A stretch of DNA of 10,573 nucleotides from Comamonadaceae bacterium (lineage in GTDB: Bacteria; Pseudomonadota; Gammaproteobacteria; Burkholderiales; Burkholderiaceae_C): contig CANJXV010000069.1 of NCBI GenBank assembly GCA_947478935.1, positions 1 to 10,573 of the forward strand. Direction: 5' to 3'. The notes beneath the pieces were generated by a model that was not told where the DNA came from, made no database searches, and saw nothing but the letters and a program-made list of their open reading frames with translations. Shown piece by piece: positions 1-6,826 of the stretch (position 1 is its first letter; each line of letters begins with the position of its first letter). Both the position numbers and the translations under genes were made by a program.

Positions 1-924
1 GCTGTGCTCCAGCACCGCCACGGCCAGCAAAATGCCGATGAAAAACACAATGGCCGACATATCAATACGCCCCAGCGCGCTCACCAGCGTCAGGCCTTGT
101 TTGTCATCCTCGTCCTTGTGCTTGTGCATTAGATCGCCCACCAGCCAAAGCACGCCCAGGCCCAGCAGCACACCCATAAAAGGCGGCAAATGCGTCACCG
201 CTTTGAACACGGGCACCAGCACCAGCACGCCTAAGCCCAGCAGCAGCATCACAGTCTGCTCGAAAACCGTGGTGCTGGACTTGTCGGAGGCAACCGTCTT
301 GGGCGGCTCCACCAGGCGTCCGCTGGCCATCCAGGCAGCCGCCACCAAAGGCACCAGCAAATTGACGATCGAGGCCAAAAATACGCCTTGCATGACCGCC
401 AGCGTGGTGATCTGCCCGCCGATCCAGAGCATGGTGGTGGTCACATCGCCAATCGGCGTCCAGGCGCCGCCGGCATTGGCGGCGATGATGATGATGCCCG
501 CAAAAAGCAACCGGTCCTCGCGCTTATCGAGCAGGCGCTTCATCAAGGACACCATCACGATAGTGGTGGTCAGGTTATCCAAAATCGAGCTCAGGAAAAA
601 CGTGGCCAGTCCGATCATCCACATCAGCACCGGCAGGCGGGTGGTAGAAATACGTCGCGTCAGCACCTCAAAACCATTGTGCGCGTCAATCACTTCGACG
701 ATGGTCATCGCTCCAATCAGGAAAAACACAATTTGCGCCGTGCCGGTGAGCGATTCAGCCAGCTCGGCATTGACCGCGCCCGCTTCCGGCCCGGCCATGG
801 CGTACACCACCCAGAGCACTCCCGCACCTAACAGGGCGGTCGCCGATTTATTGACGCCCAGTGGATGCTCAAAAGCAATGGCGGCGTAGGTGAGGATAAA
901 AATGAGGGAGAGGGCCAAAGTCAT
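1..924 (-). CDS. nhaD: NhaD-type Na+/H+ antiporter, N-terminal part (cut by window edge)
   Basis: An inner-membrane protein of the NhaD/ArsB ion-transporter superfamily, which exchanges cytoplasmic Na+ (or Li+) for protons. The reverse strand is open from ATG at 924 to base 1 (308 codons, no stop), so the C-terminus lies outside the window. The first residues (LALSLIFILTYAAIAFEH) form a membrane helix. Family hallmarks follow: GAMTIVEVIDAHNGF at about residues 71-85, the polar helix SSILDNLTTTIVM at about 112-124 with D116-N117, and ANAGGAWTPIGD at about 149-160 continuing into VTTTMLWIGGQ. Several further hydrophobic helices follow. The protein begins directly at the first membrane helix, without the cleavable leader seen on some NhaD proteins. 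The start has no well-spaced Shine-Dalgarno; an in-frame GTG at 942 is an alternative that would add six residues. It is transcribed divergently from the DUF748 gene. The family is firm; ion specificity cannot be read from the sequence. Confidence 0.9.
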   Translation of the reverse strand, partial: MTLALSLIFILTYAAIAFEHPLGVNKSATALLGAGVLWVVYAMAGPEAGAVNAELAESLTGTAQIVFFLIGAMTIVEVIDAHNGFEVLTRRISTTRLPVLMWMIGLATFFLSSILDNLTTTIVMVSLMKRLLDKREDRLLFAGIIIIAANAGGAWTPIGDVTTTMLWIGGQITTLAVMQGVFLASIVNLLVPLVAAAWMASGRLVEPPKTVASDKSSTTVFEQTVMLLLGLGVLVLVPVFKAVTHLPPFMGVLLGLGVLWLVGDLMHKHKDEDDKQGLTLVSALGRIDMSAIVFFIGILLAVAVLEHS

Positions 925-1095
925 CCCCCGAAGATAACCCACGGCGGGGGTGGCGGCTATCGGGGATTGCCCGCATGACTCGCCAGAATATGGTGCGGGA
1001 CATAGCCGCGAGTAGCGCGGTAGTTTTGTCGCATGGCATGCAGATGCCTGAATTTTTCTTCGGGTGTAAGCTTTGCTCTCTACAAAGCCTCTTAC
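925..1095. promoter_or_regulatory. Divergent intergenic region between nhaD and the DUF748 gene
   Basis: This 171-bp region must hold the promoters of both flanking genes because they are transcribed away from each other. I could not assign a confident -35/-10 pair on either strand. Small inverted repeats are present: CCGCG-agtag-CGCGG at 1006-1020 and GGCAT-gcag-ATGCC around 1036-1049. Neither is long enough to name as an operator. Two in-frame ATG codons for the DUF748 gene (1033 and 1096) fall at its right side. No RNA gene or known ion riboswitch was recognised. Confidence 0.4.
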
Positions 1096-4000
1096 ATGAA
1101 TTTAACTGCCTTTGTTTCTTACCGTTGGCTGCGCCGCTTAGCTTGGTCGCTGGGGGCTTTGTTCGCCTTAGGCGCGCTGGCATGGGTGGTGTTGCCGCCG
1201 TTGGCCAAAACGCAGGCTCAGATTCGACTTAGCGAGTTGCTCGGTCGTCAAGTCACTATTGGAAGCCTGGCGCTTTCGCCCTGGTCCCTGCAGCTAACCG
1301 TACATGACTTCGCTGTGGCCACCGCAGATGGCAAAGGTGTGCAGTTCTCGGTCGATCGCCTGTATGTGGATGCGCAAGCGCAGTCCCTGTTACAGGGGGT
1401 GCCAGTGATTGAAACGCTCACGGTGGACGCTCCACAATTGCAACTGACCCGCTTGGGTGAGGGCCATTACGACATCGACGATATCGTGCGGCGCCTGAAC
1501 CAAGCCGATGATGCGCTCTCCGCGCCGACACCAAAGTTTGCGCTTTACAACCTGACTGTGAACCACGGCAGTCTTGATTTTGCCGACCGTGCGGATGGTG
1601 CACCGCGCCTGCATACCCTGCGAGACCTAGCGCTGAGCCTTGGGTTTTTAAGCAACCTCGATTCCAAGCGCGATGCCATGGTGTCGCCACGCCTCTCCTT
1701 TGTACTCAATGGCAGTCGCTTCGAGTCCCAAGCCAGCGTTAACCCCTTTGGGCAGAGCCCCAAGGCGCAAGCCCATATCAAGATCAGCCAACTCGATATT
1801 GCTCCCTACCTGGCTTACTTACCCCCCGATCTGCCAGTGCAAGCGCGCAGTGCCATCATGGATGCAGACCTTAGCGTCGATTTTTTGTACAAGCCGCAAA
1901 CCGCTCTCACGCTGTCGGGTTCGCTGATGGTGAGTCAATTGGCATTGCAAGACCTGCAGGGCAAACCGCTGTTTTCTGCGGACCAACTGCAAATAGGTTT
2001 GTTAGAGCTACGTCCGCTGGAGCGCAGCGCCAGGTTGTCCACGATGGATGTGAATGCCCCAATGCTCCACTTGGCGCGCAGCGCCGCTGGTCAGCTCAAT
2101 TTCTTACCCTTAGAACCTGCCAAACACAATGCAACTAAAAAGGCAAGCGCTGAGGCCGCCTCTGCTCAAGCTGGTGCGGGAGTAAATAGTCAAACCCCTG
2201 CAAAACCGGCTTGGGTACTTCAGCTCGATACCTTGACGCTTAAGGATGCCGCCGTCGATTGGACCGACCTTGCCACCGCTCCGGCCACCCGCTTAGGGCT
2301 GCGCGATTTACAGGTCACGGTCGCTAAGCTGCAGTGGCCCATGCAAAGCGCCGCCACCTTAGATCTGAAGACGCGCCTGCAATCTCTACCGGCGCTTAGC
2401 GCTGCGCCGACCGCGCAACTCAGTTTGCAAGCTGGGGGCACTTGGGATGCCGGTAAGGCGCAGGCCGAACTCGCTGACTTTGATCTGGGACTCGTGTCCG
2501 GCTATATCTCGACGTATCTTGAGCCAAGCTTGAGCGGCCAAGCCTCCACCCGCTTCAATCTTGCATGGGATGGCGAGCGCCAAAGTGCGCTTGTGCAAAC
2601 GCTTGCATTACGGAATGTGGCACTGGTTGATGGCAAGGCCGCCACCTTGCCCAAAGCCAATGCGGCCGTCAAAAATAAGGGTCCAAGCTCTGCGGATATG
2701 CCTCAATGGGAGTTGCTAGAGCTCAGCGATCTCCGTATTGAAAACCAAGCGCGCACCGCGTACCTGGGTAAGGTGACACTGCAAAAGCCAAGCGCCGGTG
2801 TGCGCCGCGATGCGGCGGGCCATTGGATGTTTGAAGACTGGCTCAAGGTCGCTAAACCTGGCGCCGAGGCACTGGCAACGCAAGCGGCAGGTAACGAGCA
2901 GGCAAGGACCCAACTGGATGCGCCCAAGGCGCCAGTTCCTTGGAAGCTTCATGTCGGGCAATTCAATCTGGAAGATGGCAGCCTGGTTTTTTTAGACCGC
3001 GTGCCGGCGCGCCCGGTGCGCCTGGAGATCAGTGGCTTGCATGTACAAGCTAAAAATATGCAGCCGCAGGGCAATACGCCCATGCCTTTGCAGCTTGCAG
3101 CCAAAGTTAAATCCGGCCAGGCTGAGGCGGGCAAGGTGCGCTACACCGGCATCTTGATGTGGGACCCCTTAGTCGTCCAAGGTGCAATGGACATGTCAGA
3201 TTTTCCCGCGCATGCCTTGGCCACCTATGCGCTGGGCGGCATGAACTTTGTGCTGCTGCGTGCGGACACCAGTTTCAAAGGGCAGGTGTATTACGCCGAG
3301 CGGGCCCAGGGACCGGAGCTAAGCCTCAAGGGTGACGCTGCGCTAGAAGACTTTAAAGCCAACACCGCTGGCAAAGGGGCCGCAAGCTTGGACGAAGAGC
3401 TGCTCAGCTGGAAGGCGCTGAATGTGCCCGGCATCGATTTGCGCATGGCCCCTGGCCTTGCCACCCAAGTGCAGGTCGGTGGGGCCGCGCTCTCGGACTT
3501 TTATGCCCGCTTAATCTTGAGTCCGCAAGGCCGCCTGAACTTGCAAGAGTTGGGGCAAAGCACGCCGGCCTTAGCGCAGGCTCCGCTGCCCAAATCGAAC
3601 GCCGATGCATCGCCTGTTCCCTCCGCGACGAGTGGCATTACGAGCAACGCAACTCAAGGCCCGGCGGCCCATATTCAGATGGGCCCTATCACCATGGTCA
3701 ATGGTCGGGTGTTGTTCTCCGATCGCTTCATTCATCCCAATTACACCGCCGACCTCACGGACCTGGCCGGCAGACTTAGCGGCATCTCCAACCAGCTTAA
3801 AGGGGGGGTGGTGCAGATGGCCGACCTGGAGTTGCGCGGCCGCGCGGAGGGCACTGCCGCATTGGAAATCCGCGGCAAACTCAACCCGCTGGCGCAGCCA
3901 TTGGCATTGGATATCCTTGGTTTTGCGCGCGATCTGGAGCTGCCACCCTTGTCGCCCTATGCCGCCAAATACGCAGGGTATGGCATAGAGCGTGGCAAAC

Positions 4001-4866
4001 TGAGTGTGGACCTGCACTACACCGTGCAGCCTGATGGCGAACTCACTGCGACCAACAAACTGGTGCTTAACCAGCTGACCTTTGGCGACAAGGCGGAGGG
4101 CACGTCTGCCAGCTTGCCGGTCAAGCTGGCCGTGGCCTTGTTGGCGGACCGCAATGGCGTGATCGAACTGGATCTACCCATCAGTGGTTCGCTCAAGGAC
4201 CCGCAATTCGACGTCGGTACGGTTATCTGGAAGGCCGTCTCCAACCTTGTGGGTAAGGCCATCACGGCGCCCTTTAGTTTGCTCGCCAGGGCCTTGCGTG
4301 GTGGAGGTGGGACGGAGCTAAGCAGCGTGCCCTTTGCCCCTGGTAGTGCGGGCTTGAGTGATGCGGCTCGCGCCGACCTAGATAAGTTGGCGCAGGCTTT
4401 GCAAGACCGGCCAACGCTCACGCTCACCGTAGTGGGGTTCGCCCATCTGCAAACTGAGGGCGAAGCCACCAAGCGCGAAAAACTGAAGGCCTTGTTGTTG
4501 GCTGAAAAGCGTCGCTACACCAGTGCCCAAGGTCAAGATGCAACGCAGGTGATTAGCTACAGTGCTGAAGAAATGCCATCCCTATTGCGCTCGGTTTACC
4601 GCCGCGCGGACATTACCAAGCCCCGCACCGCGGCGGGCCAGACGCAGGACATCGCTGTGCAGGACATGGAGGCACTTTTACTTGCCAACTTGAGTGCCGA
4701 TGAGGACGATATCCGCAACCTCGCATTGCAGCGTGCGGTGGTAGTAAAGGAGTACCTGGCGGACAAGCAACTGCCGGTGGAACGGATCTTTATTGGCACC
4801 GTAAAGACCGGTGCTGCTGCGGCAGATGCCAAGCCGCAGGTGGAGTTGGCGGTATCCGGCGGTTAG
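1096..4866 (+). CDS. AsmA-like DUF748 envelope protein with OmpA-like C-terminus
   Basis: A 1256-residue protein of the AsmA-like/DUF748 group. Related proteins (AsmA, TamB, YdbH, YhdP) are anchored in the inner membrane, span the periplasm and are linked to lipid transport or outer-membrane assembly; the exact role here is unknown. ATG 1096 is chosen because it gives a basic N-tail (RWLRR) followed by one membrane helix at about residues 14-35; ATG 1033 would add 21 unlikely residues, and neither start has a clear Shine-Dalgarno. Next comes an AsmA-like opening segment (LGRQVTIGSLALSPWSLQLT, about 49-68). A motif of the form GSLxFxDR recurs at about residues 156, 383, 626 and 868. Low-complexity Ala/Pro/Ser linkers lie at about 341-371 and 821-858. 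The DUF748 signature (LHYTVQPDGEL, LPVKLAVALLADRNGVIELD, GSLKDPQFDVGTVIWK) spans about 960-1060. Residues 1072-1256 resemble an OmpA-like domain carrying a large insertion. It ends convergently with the LON-domain gene. Confidence 0.9.
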   Translation: MNLTAFVSYRWLRRLAWSLGALFALGALAWVVLPPLAKTQAQIRLSELLGRQVTIGSLALSPWSLQLTVHDFAVATADGKGVQFSVDRLYVDAQAQSLLQGVPVIETLTVDAPQLQLTRLGEGHYDIDDIVRRLNQADDALSAPTPKFALYNLTVNHGSLDFADRADGAPRLHTLRDLALSLGFLSNLDSKRDAMVSPRLSFVLNGSRFESQASVNPFGQSPKAQAHIKISQLDIAPYLAYLPPDLPVQARSAIMDADLSVDFLYKPQTALTLSGSLMVSQLALQDLQGKPLFSADQLQIGLLELRPLERSARLSTMDVNAPMLHLARSAAGQLNFLPLEPAKHNATKKASAEAASAQAGAGVNSQTPAKPAWVLQLDTLTLKDAAVDWTDLATAPATRLGLRDLQVTVAKLQWPMQSAATLDLKTRLQSLPALSAAPTAQLSLQAGGTWDAGKAQAELADFDLGLVSGYISTYLEPSLSGQASTRFNLAWDGERQSALVQTLALRNVALVDGKAATLPKANAAVKNKGPSSADMPQWELLELSDLRIENQARTAYLGKVTLQKPSAGVRRDAAGHWMFEDWLKVAKPGAEALATQAAGNEQARTQLDAPKAPVPWKLHVGQFNLEDGSLVFLDRVPARPVRLEISGLHVQAKNMQPQGNTPMPLQLAAKVKSGQAEAGKVRYTGILMWDPLVVQGAMDMSDFPAHALATYALGGMNFVLLRADTSFKGQVYYAERAQGPELSLKGDAALEDFKANTAGKGAASLDEELLSWKALNVPGIDLRMAPGLATQVQVGGAALSDFYARLILSPQGRLNLQELGQSTPALAQAPLPKSNADASPVPSATSGITSNATQGPAAHIQMGPITMVNGRVLFSDRFIHPNYTADLTDLAGRLSGISNQLKGGVVQMADLELRGRAEGTAALEIRGKLNPLAQPLALDILGFARDLELPPLSPYAAKYAGYGIERGKLSVDLHYTVQPDGELTATNKLVLNQLTFGDKAEGTSASLPVKLAVALLADRNGVIELDLPISGSLKDPQFDVGTVIWKAVSNLVGKAITAPFSLLARALRGGGGTELSSVPFAPGSAGLSDAARADLDKLAQALQDRPTLTLTVVGFAHLQTEGEATKREKLKALLLAEKRRYTSAQGQDATQVISYSAEEMPSLLRSVYRRADITKPRTAAGQTQDIAVQDMEALLLANLSADEDDIRNLALQRAVVVKEYLADKQLPVERIFIGTVKTGAAAADAKPQVELAVSGG

Positions 4867-4886
4867 GCTTTTTTGAACCGCAACCC

Positions 4887-4907
4887 ATGGTGCGGGTCGC
4901 CATTTTT
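4887..4907 (+). terminator. Possible intrinsic terminator after the DUF748 gene
   Basis: Twenty bases after the stop codon, ATGGTG and CGCCAT (one T-G wobble) can form a six-pair stem with a CGGGT loop, followed by a run of T to 4907. This is the only hairpin with a T tract in the convergent gap. The stem is short, so the call is tentative. A longer inverted repeat (CGCAACCC 4879-4886 with GGGTTGCG 4909-4916) encloses it and could compete or extend the structure. Confidence 0.35.
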
Positions 4908-4937
4908 CGGGTTGCGAGGCCTAGGGGTCAGCGCTCA

Positions 4938-4956
4938 GGGTCTAGCCCCTAGACCC
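4938..4956. repeat. Perfect inverted repeat in the convergent gap, possible bidirectional terminator
   Basis: GGGTCTAG and CTAGACCC form a perfect 8-bp stem around a CCC loop. The same right arm can instead pair with CTAGGGG at 4921-4927 through CCCCTAG at 4946-4952, giving two mutually exclusive hairpins. The element sits between the ends of two converging genes (4866 and 4974), where a bidirectional terminator is expected. No T tract follows on either strand, so intrinsic termination is not proven; it may act as an RNA-end stabiliser instead. Confidence 0.45.
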
Positions 4957-4973
4957 GCGGCCAAACCGTTATT

Positions 4974-5582
4974 TCAACCCTTGTCTTCCCGGTCCATGCT
5001 GCGGTCGATCGCGCGTAAGCGCGTCAGCGGGTCGCTCTCTTGTAGCAGTGCTTGTTTGTAGGCGGCGGGCAGGGGCAGCAGTTCGGCCCAGCGGTTGGCC
5101 ACCCAGCCGCATTCGTCCAGGCGAAAGGGCGCCAGCAGGGGAAGCTCGGGCAGGCGCCCGTCCGCTTGCGCCTGCGCGATGCCTCGGCCCAGGCGCTGGG
5201 CTAGGTATTGCAAGTCCGGCGGAATGTCCACCGCAGCGTCGGGTGCCATATATTGCGCCTCGCCCTGCCACACGCCAAGCGGACCGGCGTAGGTGTTGTG
5301 CAGGGCAAAGCGCTGTCCGCCATGGCAGCGGATGCGCAGTAGCGCGGCCTGCACGGTTTCCAGACTGTCGATATGGGCCAGCGTGCCATAGCTGTAAAGC
5401 CTGGGTTGCTGGCCAGGCACGGTCACTTCCTGGCCTTGCTCTATCCAGGCCACGCCAAACGGCTTTTGCTCGCGATGGCAGCGGCGTACCAAGTCCAGGT
5501 AGCGCACCTCAAAGATTTGCAGATCCAGGCGCCCTTCGGGGAACAGGCCGTGGGAGAGAGGGAACAGGGGGATGGTTTCCAT
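4974..5582 (-). CDS. LON peptidase substrate-binding domain protein (stand-alone)
   Basis: A 202-residue protein made only of the N-terminal substrate-binding domain of Lon protease; no ATPase or protease part follows. The hallmark is at the N-terminus: IPLFPLSHGLFPEGRLDLQI (residues 4-23), followed by FEVRYLDLV (24-32). This matches the family pattern PLFPL..VLFP....L.IFE.RY. The middle holds the expected beta-rich segment (GVAWIEQGQEV, YSYGTLAHI) and the C-terminal half is helical (LQYLAQRLGRGIAQA; WVANRWAELLPLPAAYKQAL). The length is usual for stand-alone family members. Such proteins are common in betaproteobacteria, are presumed cytoplasmic and have no settled function; binding of a protein partner is the usual guess. 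The start at 5582 begins exactly at the conserved block, though no strong Shine-Dalgarno precedes it. It is divergent from the DUF427 gene across 120 bp. Confidence 0.9.
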   Translation of the reverse strand: METIPLFPLSHGLFPEGRLDLQIFEVRYLDLVRRCHREQKPFGVAWIEQGQEVTVPGQQPRLYSYGTLAHIDSLETVQAALLRIRCHGGQRFALHNTYAGPLGVWQGEAQYMAPDAAVDIPPDLQYLAQRLGRGIAQAQADGRLPELPLLAPFRLDECGWVANRWAELLPLPAAYKQALLQESDPLTRLRAIDRSMDREDKG

Positions 5583-5702
5583 AGGGTGGCGGATGGCTGG
5601 CGGTGCGGCAGGATACTATCGCGCTCGTTGCCCGCGCACATAGCAATGGGTCAAAGCCCTTGGCTGCAGACCATCACTCATCTCGATTTGGAACGCCACA
5701 CC

Positions 5703-5984
5703 ATGAAAGCCATTTGGAAAAATACCGTGATCGCCCAAAGCGACGACATCGTCATGGTCGAAGGCAACCACTATTTCCCCGCCAGCGCGCTGAACCGTGA
5801 ATTTGTGCAATTTAGCAACCACCGCAGCTGCTGCGCATGGAAGGGTCAGGCCCTTTACTATTCGCTGATCGTCGATGGTGAACTCAACCCCGATTGCGTC
5901 TGGTACTACCCGGACCCCAAGCCCGAAGCCGCCTCCATCCGGGACCGGGTGGCCTTCTGGAGAGGCGTGCAAGTCAGCGACTAG
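5703..5984 (+). CDS. DUF427 domain-containing protein
   Basis: A 93-residue cytoplasmic protein that consists of one DUF427 domain, the usual size for this family. Recognisable segments in order are MKAIWKNTVIAQSDD at the N-terminus, VEGNHYFPASALNREF at about 20-35, CCAWKGQALYYSL at about 44-56, and VWYYPDPKPEAASIRDRVAF at about 66-85, followed by WRGV. These match the family pattern closely. The biochemical function is unknown. The frame is open far upstream of 5703, but homologues start at MKAIW-type sequence and a GGAA lies about nine bases before this ATG, so the long extension is rejected. The FAH-family gene follows on the same strand after 41 bp with no visible terminator, so co-transcription is plausible. 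Confidence 0.9.
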   Translation: MKAIWKNTVIAQSDDIVMVEGNHYFPASALNREFVQFSNHRSCCAWKGQALYYSLIVDGELNPDCVWYYPDPKPEAASIRDRVAFWRGVQVSD

Positions 5985-6013
5985 ACCGGTTTCATTGCTC
6001 ATAAATTACATAA

Positions 6014-6018
6014 AGGAG
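6014..6018 (+). promoter_or_regulatory. Strong Shine-Dalgarno of the FAH-family gene
   Basis: AGGAG within TAAAGGAG lies seven bases before ATG 6026. It fixes the start of the downstream gene so that the leader-like N-terminus is translated. The next in-frame ATG codons (6032, and 6071 inside the hydrophobic segment) have no comparable site; 6032 would change only two residues. Confidence 0.8.
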
Positions 6019-6025
6019 ATTCTCT

Positions 6026-6820
6026 ATGTCTATGTTATCTAAGAGAAATTTATTGCAAACCAGCGGCCTGATGGGTGCTGGTGCATTGCTCGGCTGTGCC
6101 ACGCCGGGCATCAGCCAGAATGCGGTGAAAACGCCTTTTTCGGTGCCCGGCGTGTACATCCCTATCGTGGGCAGTGACGAAAAATTCCCGGTACGGCGGA
6201 TTTACTGCATAGGCCGCAACTACGCAGCGCATTCGCGCGAGATGGGCTCGGACCCGACGCGTGAGCCACCATTTTTCTTCCAAAAGCCCACCGATGCGAT
6301 CCAAAACGTGCCCGTTGGCGTGGTGGCTGACCATCCCTATCCCACGCTGACCAAGAACTACCACTACGAAGCTGAACTGGTGGCGGCGCTTGGCAAAGGC
6401 GGCCGTAATATCCCGGTGGACAAGGCGCTGGAACTGGTCTATGGCTACAGCCTGGGGCTGGATATGACGCGCCGTGATTTGCAGCGCGCCCTGGGCGACG
6501 AGAAAAAGCCCTGGGAAATTGGCAAGAGTTTTGACCATTCGGCGCCGATCGGCCCGATCCACAAGCTGGCTGCGACTGGCCACTTCACCCAGGGCAGTAT
6601 TTGGCTTAAGGTCAACGGCCAAACCAAGCAAAACGCCAACCTGAACCAGATGATCTGGTCGGTGGCGGAGCAAATTTCTAAGTTGTCAGATGCTTTCGAG
6701 CTATTCCCCGGCGACATTATTTACTCCGGCACCCCGGAAAACGTGGGCCCGGTGGTGCGCGGCGATGTGATCGAAATGCACATTGATGGCCTGCCCAATC
6801 TGAGCGTGAAAATCGTCTAA
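6026..6820 (+). CDS. FAH-family hydrolase, fumarylpyruvate-hydrolase-like, with export-type leader
   Basis: A 264-residue enzyme of the fumarylacetoacetate hydrolase family, which cleaves C-C bonds in beta-dicarbonyl acids using a divalent metal. From about residue 38 on it resembles fumarylpyruvate hydrolases of gentisate degradation: FPVRRIYCIGRNYAAHSREMG (54-74, with H69 and E72), PPFFFQKPTDAI (81-92), YHYEAELVAALGKGG (112-126, metal ligands E115 and E117), GLDMTRRDLQ (144-153, metal ligand D146), WEIGKSFDHSAPIGP (163-177, K167) and SGTPENVGP near the C-terminus. All key residues are present, so it should be active. The unusual part is residues 1-32: SKRNLLQ, then a Gly/Ala/Leu-rich hydrophobic stretch ending in LLGC at 21-24. 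This resembles a Tat-type leader (KR in place of RR) with a lipobox-like cysteine. Enzymes of this family normally work in the cytoplasm. No other aromatic-degradation gene is nearby, so the substrate is unproven. Confidence 0.9.
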   Translation: MSMLSKRNLLQTSGLMGAGALLGCATPGISQNAVKTPFSVPGVYIPIVGSDEKFPVRRIYCIGRNYAAHSREMGSDPTREPPFFFQKPTDAIQNVPVGVVADHPYPTLTKNYHYEAELVAALGKGGRNIPVDKALELVYGYSLGLDMTRRDLQRALGDEKKPWEIGKSFDHSAPIGPIHKLAATGHFTQGSIWLKVNGQTKQNANLNQMIWSVAEQISKLSDAFELFPGDIIYSGTPENVGPVVRGDVIEMHIDGLPNLSVKIV

Positions 6821-6826
6821 AGCGCC

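Noticed and set aside
484..496. GAT triplet repeat
   Set aside because: It encodes the IIII of the NhaD membrane helix GIIIIAAN and is explained by the coding sequence.
32..889. Long plus-strand ORF (285 residues) opposite nhaD
   Set aside because: The minus strand encodes a clear NhaD protein with family motifs throughout. The plus-strand translation is low-complexity, Ser/Thr/Pro-rich and lacks a ribosome site, typical of an antisense shadow in GC-rich DNA.
1033..1095. Extended N-terminus of the DUF748 protein from ATG 1033
   Set aside because: It would place a Cys-containing, unlikely segment before the basic tail and anchor helix, and it has no ribosome site. ATG 1096 gives a normal membrane-anchor start.
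925..1095. Ion-sensing riboswitch upstream of the antiporter
   Set aside because: Some Na+/Li+ transporter genes have such leaders, but I could not recognise any conserved riboswitch core in this region; only short inverted repeats are visible.
5048..5584. Plus-strand ORF of 178 residues opposite the LON-domain gene
   Set aside because: The translation is Arg/Pro/Ala-rich without recognisable motifs, while the opposite strand carries a full LON-domain protein.
5373..5702. Upstream in-frame extension of the DUF427 protein
   Set aside because: It overlaps the start of the LON-domain gene on the opposite strand, and DUF427 proteins start at the MKAIW-type sequence found at 5703.
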